64,000 nucleotides of DNA from Thamnaconus septentrionalis. Its lineage: Eukaryota > Chordata > Actinopteri > Tetraodontiformes > Monacanthidae. Numbering within the stretch: the stretch's first letter is position 1; each line of letters starts with the position of its first letter. This document shows positions 12,001-22,627 of this stretch, piece by piece. The position numbers were made by a program, and so were the translations under genes. Where the stretch lies: NCBI GenBank assembly GCA_009823395.1, contig CM020507.1, forward strand, positions 11,832,001-11,896,000, written 5' to 3'. The notes under the pieces are model-generated. The model saw only the letters and a program-made list of their open reading frames with translations. It was not told where the DNA came from and ran no database searches.

Positions 12001-15000
12001 GCAACTAAAGAAGTAAATATATATTTATATATGCAGTAGATATATGTATATACATACGTATATATGTGTATGTATACATATATGCACATATATATATTTA
12101 AGTAGCACAGGTTTTTTTCAGCACAGGGTTTTGTCTTGAATTACAAGATTTCTTTTCTCTTTTTCAGCAACACAATCAGCGACGTTTGCCCACATGCACA
12201 TCATCGCTGTACTCTATTCCTATTCTTATGGCAGGGTGCTGTTTATGTCTGCAGTGCACAAGCTGCCATGAGCGGCAGCGGTCACGCCACACAGGTAGAC
12301 GACGTGATGACACAGTTGCACAATAACACCCCTCTTATCCCCACCTTTCTACCAGGCCTACGTGGCAGCGCCTGGAGCAGTGTTGACATTTGAGTTGTCT
12401 TTCAGGGCTAATCCTGTGGCTCTGCTTGCATGGGGTCAGGCCAGGGTTGCCATGGCAACCCCGTGTGAATGGAGCAAGCTCTGGGAGAGGCGAGCGCAGG
12501 GAGGGGCGGCGGCGGCGACTCATCAGCATCTCAATTTTTTTTAATCAACCCTCTCCACTCCTGTTTCTTCGCGCTGTGACCCTGTGACTTCCTTGACTCT
12601 GCCCACCAACACTCGGCGTCACTTTCACCTGACTGACGTATGCGTGATCAGTTTGACTTTTTATATTAAGAACTGTCATAAGAGGACAGGACCAGCTGTC
12701 TTTTTTATACTCTGGTTACTTCATCCAAAAAAAACAAAGTAAAAAACGAACAAAGAAGCAAAATATTGTAGCAAAGCACAGCATTCTCACTTCTGCAACC
12801 ACTGGCAACGCTCCTCATGAAGAGTCGTAGATTACAAAAGCCAATAAATATTTGAAGGCTGTGTCCTCCAGTGAGAAATCTGTTTGAAATTGTCACCAGC
12901 CTCCTCGACTGTCAGAAAGAAAACTTACCCCAGAACTGGTGTTGGCGACTGGGAGGCACACAATAAAACCAACATAAATGATTCAGTACCAGACAGAAAG
13001 CAGCGCAGAGGAAAAAGTAAAGTTGTGCTCTCCGGGTATGTCTAATAAAATTAAATATTTAATCCCATCCTCCCCTGCATTTTTAACCAGAAACAAATAA
13101 ATGTGTTGATGAGGAGCATCGCAACAGCAGGAAGACTGGGCTCGGCCTTCCCTCCTGGCTTCAACAGCTAACAGGCTAAACTGCCTTTAATCATCCCGTA
13201 TCTGTGGCAACCGAGTGCATTAAGAGACTCTTGGACAGCAACATACAGATGACCAGGGCTGCTTGTTCCATCAATGTGCCATTTTAGGTATTTGTTTTCT
13301 GCAGTGAAACTTGCATGTCCTCTCTGACTGAAGTTCTCTCAAACTTAGCCTTGTAATAATGTTAGCATTGAGCCTAGTTCAGAGCATTGATATTGAAACT
13401 GATTTCTGCGGCAAACGTTCAAAATTTTACACGTCATGGATGTTCACGGATCAACAAGTTAATGTACAACTGTGCAAGAATGTATACTGAAATATGAACA
13501 AAACAAATGACAGCAGCTTTGGTTCTTGTTTGACTCTTGATGAAAGCACCAAACTGCTCAACACTTTCTGAAAGACTTTTTGTGGACTTTCTTGGATACT
13601 TGAATGATAATTTTTGATTTCAACCCATTGTGTCTAAACACGACTCGGCTCTTCATCCGACAGTGTAATATGCACTTTAAACTATATCAAGCAGACGGCG
13701 GATCACGAACATGGACCTTTAAGTGATCATCCACTGTAATAACTTAATGGCAAAATGCCCCGAAATACATCCGTCTGGTGAAATTAGTCCTAAGCGAGTT
13801 CAGAACTGTCTCATAGATGCACTACTGGAAATGATGAAAGCTGTGAGTGCCTGATCCTCCCCTCAAACACATCCCCCACAGCGTCTAGAGTTCACAGTGT
13901 GCCTGGCCGGTGATGGCTGAGGATAATATTCCCCCGGGTGAGCAGGCCGACGGCCTCTCCCATCCTCCACTGCCCTCTTATCTCCAAAGACACTGCGGAT
14001 GAAAGAGCCTCTGGAGCAACACGCCAGGAGGCGGAGAAATCTGGCTCAACATGAAAACGGAGACGTGAGGGTTTTCATCCAGCGATGGTTGTCAGGCAAA
14101 GATACTCCTCGGGGTGTCCGGTGAGTTTTCCCAAAGGGAATTAGGCGGTTCAACAGATGGTGTTTTTTGATACTGGCTGTAAATACTGTCAAAACGTGTT
14201 TCACGAGGGACGGGGAGTACCTGCAATTATGCACACTCCATAATTTTCATTTTAATTCTGCAATGTATCATGTTGAATCACATCCAGAGTCAGTCCCAAC
14301 CACTAAACTACTGGTAAATGACTTACCCTGATAAATGAATATTGTTTGCTGCACACTTGGCTTCCTCGGTCTCAGAATTACACTCCTCCTACAAGCTAAG
14401 AGTCAACATTCGCACTAAAGCCCCCAAAAATAACTTGATACTGATTACAGCTCTGAGCAAGACATCTGGCAAGTGTGAGTAGCTCCTCCGAGCAGGCAGC
14501 CTGTTCACACTGCGCACATTTGTTGCCATGAGAAGGGACAAAAGAACAAAAATAAATAAATAGGTGAAAACCTGGACTTTGAAAATCCTTCATACCTTTC
14601 TGGTGCCCTTTTTTTTTTTTTTAAACTAACATTTTGCCTGTAATTAATAATGCAGCATGAATCATTGTTTGCCTTTTCAGGTTTCATGTTTCAAATATTC
14701 AATATTTTACACCTTTGGCCATTATTGCATACAGTAATGGCCATATTTGTCAATGATTCTCACTCACTGAACCATTGAGAACTGCAAATGCTGATATATA
14801 TTAAGAATAACAATGACAACCTGCGCGGTCATGTAGATGTCAGGGATAAGAAGCTCATTAGTCCGCAGCCACTTCCTAGTAGGACCCGTCTCACCTTCAA
14901 TGACCTTCTTTGTCCTTTGTTCATTATCTGGTTCTGCTGTAGGCAGAAAGGTTAAAATGTGTGTGTTGGACCTAATTATCTGGCCTCATCTTAATTTCAG

Positions 15001-17529
15001 CACATGTATGTTTTCTGATGAATAGCTAGAACTATCCTCTCAGGCTGTCCATTTTGCAGATGAGCAAAAATCAGATTAAACTTTTTAGAAGCCAGCTTCA
15101 CACAGCTTACACAAGTCACCTAATAATTTCCAACCACTTATGTGACCTAGATCTCATTATTGCTAAGTAGCAATGTGAACAGCATAAATGAATCTGTTCT
15201 TTTCAAATTGGATTTGAAACCCTTTCATGTGTGGTTCTATATAAGATACAGATCAGATTTTTGGAAGGTGACAGTAACCTGTATTTGTAATTAATTTTGA
15301 CTTTTACATAATTCCAGAGCAGTGTTCCTCACAACAGTGAAAGCAGAGGCAAAACCAAACATTGGGGTTAAAAGTAGCTCATCCTGAACTTCTGGATAAA
15401 AAGTGTTTTCCACACACTCCTCTGCGGTGAGACGGTGTTGGTGCACCTTTGCAACAAAATGGGTCATAACTGGACTGAACATTTTATTTTTCTTCATTCC
15501 CATCTTTACCTTCAACCTGGTTCCAGGGCACAATAACTTAAAAATAAAAGTGCACATATGTGGCCTCCATTTTCTTTCGTTCTTTTTCCCCCTTCTGTAC
15601 ACAGAGGGACTTCATGCTGTTTTTTATGTACGCAAGTTACGTCAGAGAGCCAGTTCACCCAGGAGTTAGATTTTACAACAATGTGTAAACAGCTGGATTG
15701 CAATTATTATAAAAAAAAAAAACGATTTGAAAGAAACCCAAATTATAGTGTGAATGTAATATTGTGGTGTATTTGGCTAGCCTGTGCACAAGTTTAATCA
15801 AGCAATACTGAAGATTAAAGCAATGATAACATTTTGAGCATGTACTGGACCAACGAAGTATTTGTATCAAGACAGCTAAACTAAACTACTACAAGTGAAC
15901 CACATGTATATATATCTATATATATATATATATAGATATATATATGTATATACATGTATATATACGTGTGTGTGTGTGTGTGTGTTAATGCCATTTTAAC
16001 CAACTGATAAGACTATGCATATGCTCTTAGTTGATAAGCTAAAAGTTTGAGGCTGCAACCCACTGGATTGAAATCAGCTGTGAACGGGAATGGGAAAGAA
16101 TGTGTGAAAGGCATTTACGTGTGAAGTGACTCTTCATAAAAAAATTAATAAAGAAAATTGGGAGTAATTTATAGATACACTGAGTGAGTCACCCTTTTCC
16201 ATTACTCACCACAAAAGGACACGATATGGCTGCTGTCTTCGTGCACAAACTTCCTCGTGACGGCTTCCTCCATGATCTGCTTCACCTGCGAAAGATAACG
16301 GCAGATGCTCGAGTGACTCACTCATTAGTGTAAACGCAAGTGGGGCAAACAAACGTGTGGCAGGCGCGCTTAGCGGACGTGTAGCGCTTTACAGAGTAAT
16401 GACGAGGATCTATAAAAGCGACAGCGGGGCCGTGACGCAGCGAGGCAAGCGCAGGGCTCGCGGGGCTGAAATGCCGTTTTCAAAGTTCAAAGGAAGATGG
16501 AGAAGACTGAGTGGGAACAGTGCATGTTAAGTTGGTGGATGACTCACCACTTGTGCACCTCCACAGGGAAATGGTCGGGGTACGCTTGGCGTCGGCGGCG
16601 GTGGGTCGGAGGGTTACGGAGAAATAGGAGGAGAGGCGTGCCGAGCCACCACCGACCTGAACAGTTTGTAATCCTCAATGGGAGCGATTGATTCGCTGAC
16701 GTCAAACGCTGATTACGTCCTATTCATGCAAAACGGGGACTCCGTACTTTACACGGACACACACACAGAGTTCATTTCTACCGCTGTGACTCTTCTGTCG
16801 TCGACGTGACAAAAGTTAAGAAGACGGATGATCAATGGTCCACGGTGACCATGGAGACGTCGTCCCCTGGGGGCCACTGTTCTGCCGTCTGCGTGGCCGA
16901 TATGACCTCCGGACAGAACCGGCGCAGACGGCTGCAATTTCCTGTTGAAATGAGCCTGTCCATGACCAGCAAATTACAGGGCCAATTGAGCTTTTCCACA
17001 AACAGTGGCTGACAGTGTGGGCTGCGGCGGCGGCGAGGTTCCCCCTGCCGAATTTCTCACAGCTCCACTGTGTTACATGATGTTCCAGAGGCGCGATGGT
17101 GCATTTACCCTGCACTGCTCACGGCGAGGTCAGCGGAAGAAGTCACAGCTTGATAGAAATATCAGTGTGGAAAAATATGAGGACGATTTATTTTTTTACA
17201 TTTCAGTGCAAAAAAAGAGTTCAGGGTCAAATATCACATGCTTATTATTCAATAATTCCCATTGATTCACCATCAATTCAAGAAGAATCACCTTCAAGAA
17301 AAGAAGAGAACCTTGATTACACCCAGTACATCCTGTACTGGATGTGAATCACTGGAATCTAGGAAAGCTGGTTAGAAATATTTGCAAAAATGGCAGCCTG
17401 TAATAATTGGGGCTGCCTTCATTATCGAAATTAGGCCTGTCTGCACCGCTATCTTCTGCAGCATCAGCAGTGATTCATGCAGCCTGCCAGACAGAGACAG
17501 CGTCCGTCGTTAGAGCATCTCCCTCTCTG

Positions 17530-17566
<37 letters not shown>

Positions 17567-20500
17567 TCAGTGTTTTAAGTGCACGTGGCGCAGTGAATGC
17601 TGCTGCTTCGCCCGGCCGAGGATGAAGTCTCCTCCTCGTTCTCGCGGGGCCTCGGAGGAAACTTAATGTGGCGGGCGTCTTACGTGCAGACAAGCAGCAG
17701 GTTTCCATGGAGACGGCATGCGTCGCCAGCCGCAAGCTGGCCGATGGATCACTTTTCGTCTAACAAGATGAATCAACAACAGCCATTCATCTCCGACACG
17801 AGCGCAAGCCCGCCGCCAACTCTCCAACTTACAGTAGCTCCCCAGACGTGAGCGAGCGCCACACTGCAGCCTGCTCCCTCTGGGCTCTGCAGGGGTGCGA
17901 ACGAGTTCATTCGCCGCCGCTCAGTTAACTGAACCACGCAAACAACGGAGAATGTCCACCGTTCTGACAGGGAACATCCTGCACGGCGCTGCAACACGTC
18001 TGTTTAGCGTCTCTGAGATGAAGGATGTGTAAACAGCCGAGCCACGAGATGAGAAAACCCCATCCGCCCATCCTTTCATTATTCATCACCACTGCGCCCG
18101 CTGCTGAATGGCCGCAGTGCACAATGGGAAGAAATAAATGGGGGAGGGGGACTCTGGGGCACGTGAAATCTCTGCACGGAGAAGTGTTGATGTTGACGCC
18201 GTGACGTGGACACGTGCCATGCGACAACGTTGGACCTCAACCAAGCATGCACCAAATCTTTGCAACCACAACAGGTTGTCAGTAGGTTGCAGATGTTTTT
18301 TTCTCCCTTTTCCCTGAGCACTCTGGAGACTCCATCAACCCACTTTGTGAGCCCGCACTTTGAAAGATTTATGTGGCCCAATTAAGGGGATTTGCATTGC
18401 TCATTTTGCGGGGAGAACCTGCTAAAATGTAATTCTTACGGTATGGCACTGAAAATTCAATCCGACCACGGAGCTGTTTGGTTGGATGTTGTCAGATAGC
18501 ATCACAAGTTTGTAAGCGCTGATGTCTCATGTACAGATTGCAGCACACTGTCTATATGGAAAGAGTTTTGGATTTTTATGTTGTTACTAAAAATGAGATA
18601 ATCCTTCAGTCCAAAGAAGACATAAGGAACATTTGCTTTCCAAGGCTCTGACGGAACTGTTGTTACTCCCCAAATCCTGTATCCTCAATCCTCAACCTTT
18701 TCACAGTCACATGTGGCCAGAGAAAAAATGAATCAAACACACAAACTGCACTTTTTTTGGAAGCCCATATTGAAACACCTGATGCTGCTGTGGCGAAATG
18801 ACAAGAAAGTAACGCACTTGTTGCATGACAAAAGAAATGTCAAAAGAAATATGCTATTTAAAATGAAATTCTTTTCATCAGTATGACTCATTACGAAGCC
18901 TACCAAACAACAGGGAACACCTTGTTTACACAGTGGCCTACACCATTCAATATAACAATAGATTGCATAAATGTTAACAACGTGCAGCAAATCTCTGCCA
19001 GCATGACACCACAGAAGAAGAAGAAGAAGAAGAGGAGGCAGGAGAAGAAGAAGAGGAAGAAGAAGTGGATGGGCTGCATTGGCCTCTGCTGTCTGGAGGC
19101 TTTGCCGTGAGTAAGCTCCTACTAAAGAGCAGGACAGGAGAGTAAACGCTGCCATCCCAGCAGTGTGTTTTCCTGCCACCTCTCTCCACCTCCTCCCCCT
19201 CTCCTTTAGCAAACACAGGTGCGTATTTGCACTCATGTGAAGCGTGTGATACACAATGAGGCAGAGAGGGGCGGAGCGGAACATCAGAGGCACGGTGAAG
19301 GGCAGCATATAAGAGAGCTGGACGGACCGATGGGGCTCCCGTATCAAAGGCAGAAGAAAAGAGCATGTCTCATTTCAACGCCAGCGTGTCACTCCGCCTT
19401 GGCCGCCGCACTCTGTTCACCAACTGGTGGCCGGCGTCCAGGTACACTGGCGCAAACTGGTGGCACATGACCAGCTGGACTGGGAGCGAGCGAGAGAAGA
19501 AGAAGGCGCAGAATAAAGGCACCATATGGTGCCACCTCCTCAAAGCGATGGGAAAAACAACACAGTGGGGAGAAAGATACTACAGTAGAATCAAACAACG
19601 CTGACCTTTAGGGTGTAAATAAGATAATTAAACAGTCTTGGTTAGCGCTAGCTCAATGATTGGTGTCATTAAGTGATATCATGGCGTTCTGTCAGTTCAA
19701 TCGGAGGCCATGTTCGCGGGAGCAAGTAAAAGATCCGCCACGTAAGACTCTCAACGAGGTGTCGGCTCACACGGGAGGCAGTTTTAATTGTAGAACAGGA
19801 CTGTTCTCCCCTGATAAGACGGCCAGGAGTTACTGGCAGGAGAGAAGCGTGACTGCATCAGTAGAGTCCTAACCAGAAGCAGGAAATGTCTGGGACATTT
19901 TTGTTTTTTGTTGGCATTTTTGCAAGGAGAGAACTTTCCTGGGCAAGGAGAGGAAGACAAACAGCAATAGTCATCTATGGAACATAAAATATCTGTTAGC
20001 TTGCGCGAATGCTTTTGTGTTTTTAAGTAGCAGGGGCTTGACAGCTGGTCAGACATTTGTCAAAGCAAAACACATTCTGAAAAAAAAACAATTTCTTAAT
20101 GTCACAATTCATTAAATCAAAAGCATGCTGTTAAGTCAATGTTTGTTGAATTAAAGAGGCTAATTTGGATACTTGTGCCTTTAGCACCAGGTTCTCGGAT
20201 TTGTTTGTTTTTTTTTTTTACGGAATGAGCAAATAGCAATCAACAAATCATCACCTTTCAAATAAAAAAAGTTTTAAATTATATTTAGTCACTAAGCTCG
20301 AATCAGTGTTGAGTTTATATTCAATAATTAACTTCTGCTTGACGAGTATGTCCACTTAAAGAGAGGCTACTACACTGCACCACCATGTTTCTACAACAGC
20401 TCAGAACATGGCTCAATTAGATGTTTAGTGATTTTTACCCTGACATCAAAACAGGTATAACAAGGAGAAACATGTGAGACCTAGTTAGACATCATAAAAC

Positions 20501-22104
20501 ACAGACTGTCATTAACAATGTTTGCAATATGATTTCTCACCATCATACGCTAGTAAATTTTACATACTGGGGCCTTCTAGCTTATCAACATGAGCGGCTT
20601 TTTTCTGTCATGTGTTACAATGACAAGAGTGAAATTCACTGTCTTTTCCTCAAAGGTTCGCAACTGGCAATAACTGTCAGGGGTTTAAATGTCACTTTAA
20701 CAGGCGGCTGATGAAAGATGTGATCTCCTCTTAGCTGCAAGCGCCTCAAATGATGAAGACATGATGGTCTGGTGGAGCTGAACAGACCCAGCAGGGCAGC
20801 TTCCATATACTGTGGACTACTCAACACCATGGAACCCATTACCAGTGTTGTTGGGATTACTCTATAAAGTAATCCAACTACTGATTACTAATTACTCCTT
20901 AAAATGTAATCTAACTACTTCTTTAACTACTTTGCTTCATAAGTAATCAATTACTAATTACTTTATCTTAAAAAAAGATAAAGCAACACTTGAAAACATC
21001 TTGTTTCCTGCGCATGACGTACAACGAACCGCAATATTCTTTCATCTAGACGAGATGAACTCAAAATAATGTTTTTAGCTATCAAACGCAATTGCTGTTT
21101 TTTCTTTTGCCTTTTCTTTTCTTTGGTGTGCCGTCGCATATCAATGACGCTGCATGCAAGGCTGCATCATCAATCTGCGACATCATTGTTTTCAGTTGTT
21201 TTTCTAAATTTCAGACATTTTGTGGATAATAAGACATTTTTAGCTTGCAAAATAGTAAGTAAGTAATGGAATTGTTACTTGATAAAGTAATTATGATATA
21301 ATTACCATTTTTGCCAGAGTAATCCCGTTACATTACTCTGTTACTTTAAAAAAAAAAAAGTAGTTTAATTACAGTAGTGGATTACATTGTACTAGATTAC
21401 TGGCCAACACTGCCCATTACGCACACGCAGCAGGAACAAATGGCTCGGCAGAAGGTTAATGGTTTGCTCTGCCACACACAGCACAAACACTGACTGCACA
21501 CAGTCTGTTTCCTCCGAGCTGCTCCTCCGCCCAGGTTATTACCGAGCAGCAATAGCAGCAGCAGCAGCAGCAGCACTCACGCAGGAGACACTCCGCCTGT
21601 CACAACACCGCATTCACACTGTGCAATGACAACTTTAGCCATTTCCTCCTCCAAGTTTCTTCTTTCTTTCTGTCTTTTCCCAGTCAGTCAGACAAGCACC
21701 CGAGGCGACTCTGCGTCAGCACCGGCAGCGCAGCCAGACATGTCATCCATCCACAGTTGTGCCAAAGTCGGTGTGTTTTTCACCACTTTGTCAGGCCGTG
21801 CAGCGTAGGGCTGAGCACAGGTAGTGAGACAGTCACACTAAAGTGTCACCAGGTGCTGGAGGAAGGAGGAAGAAGGACAGGAAAAGAGAAACCCACCTCC
21901 TTCTTGACGGTGCGCAGCAGCTTCTGACGGGTCTCTGCCTCTGAAACACAACACGAACAGACACACACAACATGTTTGAATTTTTGGTTTTTTTTTTTTG
22001 CTTGCTCTACACTCGATATTCCAGACACACTTTGGCGATAATAAAATATATTTTTCCCGCATGCATCATATCTATCTTCTCCCACCTGCCATGATTGTTG
22101 CCAT
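14..22104 (-). CDS. sgsm1: Small G protein signaling modulator 1 (RUN + TBC domains), 3' end outside window
   Basis: SGSM proteins bind Rap/Rab GTPases through an N-terminal RUN domain and carry a C-terminal Rab-GAP (TBC) domain. Coding segments in transcript order: 22104-22086, 21940-21897, 16285-16210, 10626-10464, 10275-10123, 10037-9970, 8677-8532, 7722-7585, 7493-7368, 6751-6684, 6614-6451, 6075-5940, 4496-4370, 3842-3778, 3260-3115, 2906-2778, 2694-2512, 1839-1768, 1548-706, 138-14. All phases join except in 7493-7368, which holds one extra base. The start gives MATIMAEAETRQK, very like human SGSM1. RUN block: [18 protein letters not shown] and [18 protein letters not shown]. The TBC domain begins at [12 protein letters not shown], is split by a long acidic linker (706-1548, 281 residues), and resumes with IDKDVQR, the IxxDxxR arginine-finger motif. 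The YxQ motif would lie beyond the left edge. CNHER and [10 protein letters not shown] favour SGSM1 over SGSM2. About 996 codons are present; human SGSM1 has roughly 1,150. Confidence 0.9.
139..705. other. sgsm1 intron largely filled by a transposon
   Basis: This is the intron before the exon that resumes the TBC domain. Most of it is the 439-bp hAT-type element listed separately. The remainder is an acceptor tract ending in ttttag next to 138 and a short AT-rich stretch next to the donor at 705. I see no other gene. Confidence 0.7.
208..646. mobile_element. Non-autonomous hAT-like MITE with perfect 8-bp target-site duplication
   Basis: The 439-bp AT-rich element is flanked on both sides by CACAAAAC (200-207 and 647-654), an 8-bp direct repeat of the length hAT transposases produce. 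The termini are degenerate inverted repeats: the left begins cagaaatg and the right, reversed, begins cagggatg. Both ends continue into sequence rich in ATTAATCGATTAA-type motifs. There is no coding capacity. It lies inside an sgsm1 intron. Confidence 0.8.
3540..3690. repeat. Possible teleost interspersed repeat fragment
   Basis: The stretch in an sgsm1 intron contains 'ccactagaggccactaaatg' followed closely by 'ttacacactggacctttaa'. These phrases resemble a repeat I associate with many fish genomes. I cannot define its ends or its class from this window. Confidence 0.3.
5030..5870. mobile_element. hAT-like element (841 bp) with imperfect 8-bp duplication and a retained exon-like interior
   Basis: The left end reads cagagatggg and the right end, reversed, reads cagaggtggg. 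Both continue into arrays of ACTTGACTTG-type repeats (about 5040-5130 and 5720-5850). Flanks are CGGAGCAG (5022-5029) and GTGAGCAG (5871-5878), matching at 6 of 8 positions, as expected of an aged hAT duplication. The interior (about 5190-5690) is different in composition. It holds an open frame from 5213 that reaches a consensus splice donor (AAAG|GTAAGC) at 5423/5424. It sits in an sgsm1 intron 69 bp from the exon at 5940-6075. Confidence 0.75.
6615..6683 (-). other. Predicted 69-bp mini-intron in sgsm1
   Basis: The minus strand reads CAGCAAC|gtgcgt at the 5' side and a pyrimidine-rich ttcctcctgcag| at the 3' side. Removing it joins HCHQQ to LDSGGT, matching the uninterrupted human HCHQQVDSGGT. 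The segment is a multiple of three and has no stop codon, so keeping it would insert 23 residues. I prefer the intron reading. Confidence 0.7.
9508..9706 (-). repeat. tRNA-derived SINE-like interspersed repeat
   Basis: On the minus strand the element starts near 9706 with a tRNA-like head that includes the box-B-like motif ggttcgatccc (about 9641-9651). It continues through 'tgtgtggagtttgcatgttc' and ends with 'gaattgagaactctaagttg'. A short tail of gagt/aagt units follows (about 9480-9507). This arrangement is typical of a very abundant fish repeat. It lies in the sgsm1 intron between 8677 and 9970 and is not a functional tRNA gene. Confidence 0.7.
11640..11865 (+). repeat. Probable 3' end of a non-LTR retroelement with a short tandem tail
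   Basis: The segment ends in acaataaagaaag followed by two to three copies of tctaag. A polyadenylation-like motif followed by a short repeated tail is the usual structure at the 3' end of fish LINEs. Upstream is an AT-rich run with repeated tttttatact units (about 11680-11745). No reverse transcriptase remains. Confidence 0.4.
12000..12110. repeat. AT-rich palindromic/microsatellite tract
   Basis: The tract alternates ATAT, TATAC and ATGTATA blocks and is partly self-complementary: the left part reads taaatatatatttatatatg and the right part catatatgcacatatata. It could form a cruciform. It lies within an sgsm1 intron and has no coding content. Confidence 0.6.
15905..15985. repeat. (TA)n/(TG)n microsatellite
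   Basis: Runs of TA with ATC and GTA interruptions are followed by an uninterrupted GT run of about ten units near 15966-15985. It is intronic in sgsm1. Confidence 0.85.
17531..17564. repeat. (CA)17 microsatellite
   Basis: An uninterrupted CA dinucleotide run of 34 bp in an intron of sgsm1. Confidence 0.95.
19014..19065. repeat. (GAA)n/(GAAGAG)n purine tract
   Basis: A purine-rich run of GAA and GAG triplets, interrupted once by GGCAG. On the other strand it gives long Ser/Leu open frames, which are low-complexity artefacts. Confidence 0.85.
20843..21412. mobile_element. hAT-like MITE (570 bp) with perfect 8-bp target-site duplication
   Basis: The element is bounded by CCCATTAC on both sides (20835-20842 and 21413-21420), an exact 8-bp duplication. 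The ends are inverted: the left begins cagtgttg and the right ends caacactg. Inside each end are repeated GTAATC/GATTAC and AATTACTT motifs. There is no transposase frame. It lies in the sgsm1 intron upstream of the third coding exon. Confidence 0.85.
21554..21575. repeat. (CAG)7 trinucleotide repeat
   Basis: About seven AGC/CAG units, intronic in sgsm1, about 320 bp from the second coding exon. Confidence 0.9.
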
Positions 22105-22230
22105 GGGTGTCCTGTGTCCTGTATCCCTGTTCTCAGCTCAGCTGAGCGCGCGGCGCCGCGCGTGCACACGACGAGATCACGACTCCACCTCCCAACGCGC
22201 GCGCGCCTCTTAAAGAGACAGCGGCCTTGA
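22105..22230 (-). promoter_or_regulatory. CpG-rich 5' UTR/promoter region of sgsm1
   Basis: The segment immediately upstream of the sgsm1 start codon is dense in CpG (gcgcgcggcgccgcgcg near 22144-22160, and a CG run near 22195-22206), while its surroundings are AT-rich. No TATA box is evident. This fits a CpG-island promoter, but the transcription start cannot be fixed from sequence alone. Confidence 0.5.
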
Positions 22231-22487
22231 CGGCCGTCACTCAGCGATGTGGTCTCTCAACCCTTTGACAAACGACATCACCGTCAGTTACTTCATGTCT
22301 GACTTTGACACGATGATGTGTCAGTTAGAATGACACGCTGGTTGCAAGAAAGAAAGATGGAACAACAACAACAACAACAAAAATGGAGCACAAGAAACAC
22401 CTATACTAGTGATGTTACTAGAGATAGCATAAGATAACACGTTACCGCCATCTTGTGGTAATATTTGGGAAGAACAGCAGCGAATTC

Positions 22488-22496
22488 ATCTCTCTC

Positions 22497-22550
<54 letters not shown>

Positions 22551-22627
22551 CCTCTCTCTCTCTCTCGCTATCTGTCTCTCTCTCTCTCTCTCTCTCTCCT
22601 CTCTCTCTCACACACACACACACACAA
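22488..22627. repeat. Compound (CT)n-(CA)n microsatellite
   Basis: About 120 bp of CT dinucleotides with sparse GT and CC interruptions grades into a CA run. It lies 380 bp upstream of the sgsm1 start codon. Confidence 0.95.

Larger units (their letters stand above)
10627..16209. other. Large sgsm1 intron (5.6 kb), no gene recognised
   Basis: The interval separates the exons at 16210-16285 and 10464-10626. It contains a probable LINE-type 3' tail near 11640-11865, an AT-rich palindromic run near 12000-12110, and a TA/TG microsatellite near 15905-15985. Open frames here are short, overlap on both strands, and show no recognisable protein family. I could not assess conserved non-coding elements without an alignment. 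Confidence 0.6.
16286..21896. other. Large sgsm1 intron (5.6 kb), no gene recognised
   Basis: The interval lies between the second and third coding exons of sgsm1. It contains a CA repeat (17531-17564), a GAA-rich tract (about 19014-19065), a hAT MITE (20843-21412) and a CAG repeat (21554-21575). The GC-rich stretch around 16380-18250 has several open frames, but they overlap on both strands and resemble no family I know. Confidence 0.6.

Noticed and set aside
18733..19366. Open frames on the minus strand with Ser and Leu runs
   Set aside because: They arise from the GAA-rich tract within an sgsm1 intron and show no recognisable domain.
21846..22169. Longer sgsm1 N terminus by read-through of the first intron
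   Set aside because: The spliced form gives MATIMAEAETRQK, matching human SGSM1, with consensus donor and acceptor.
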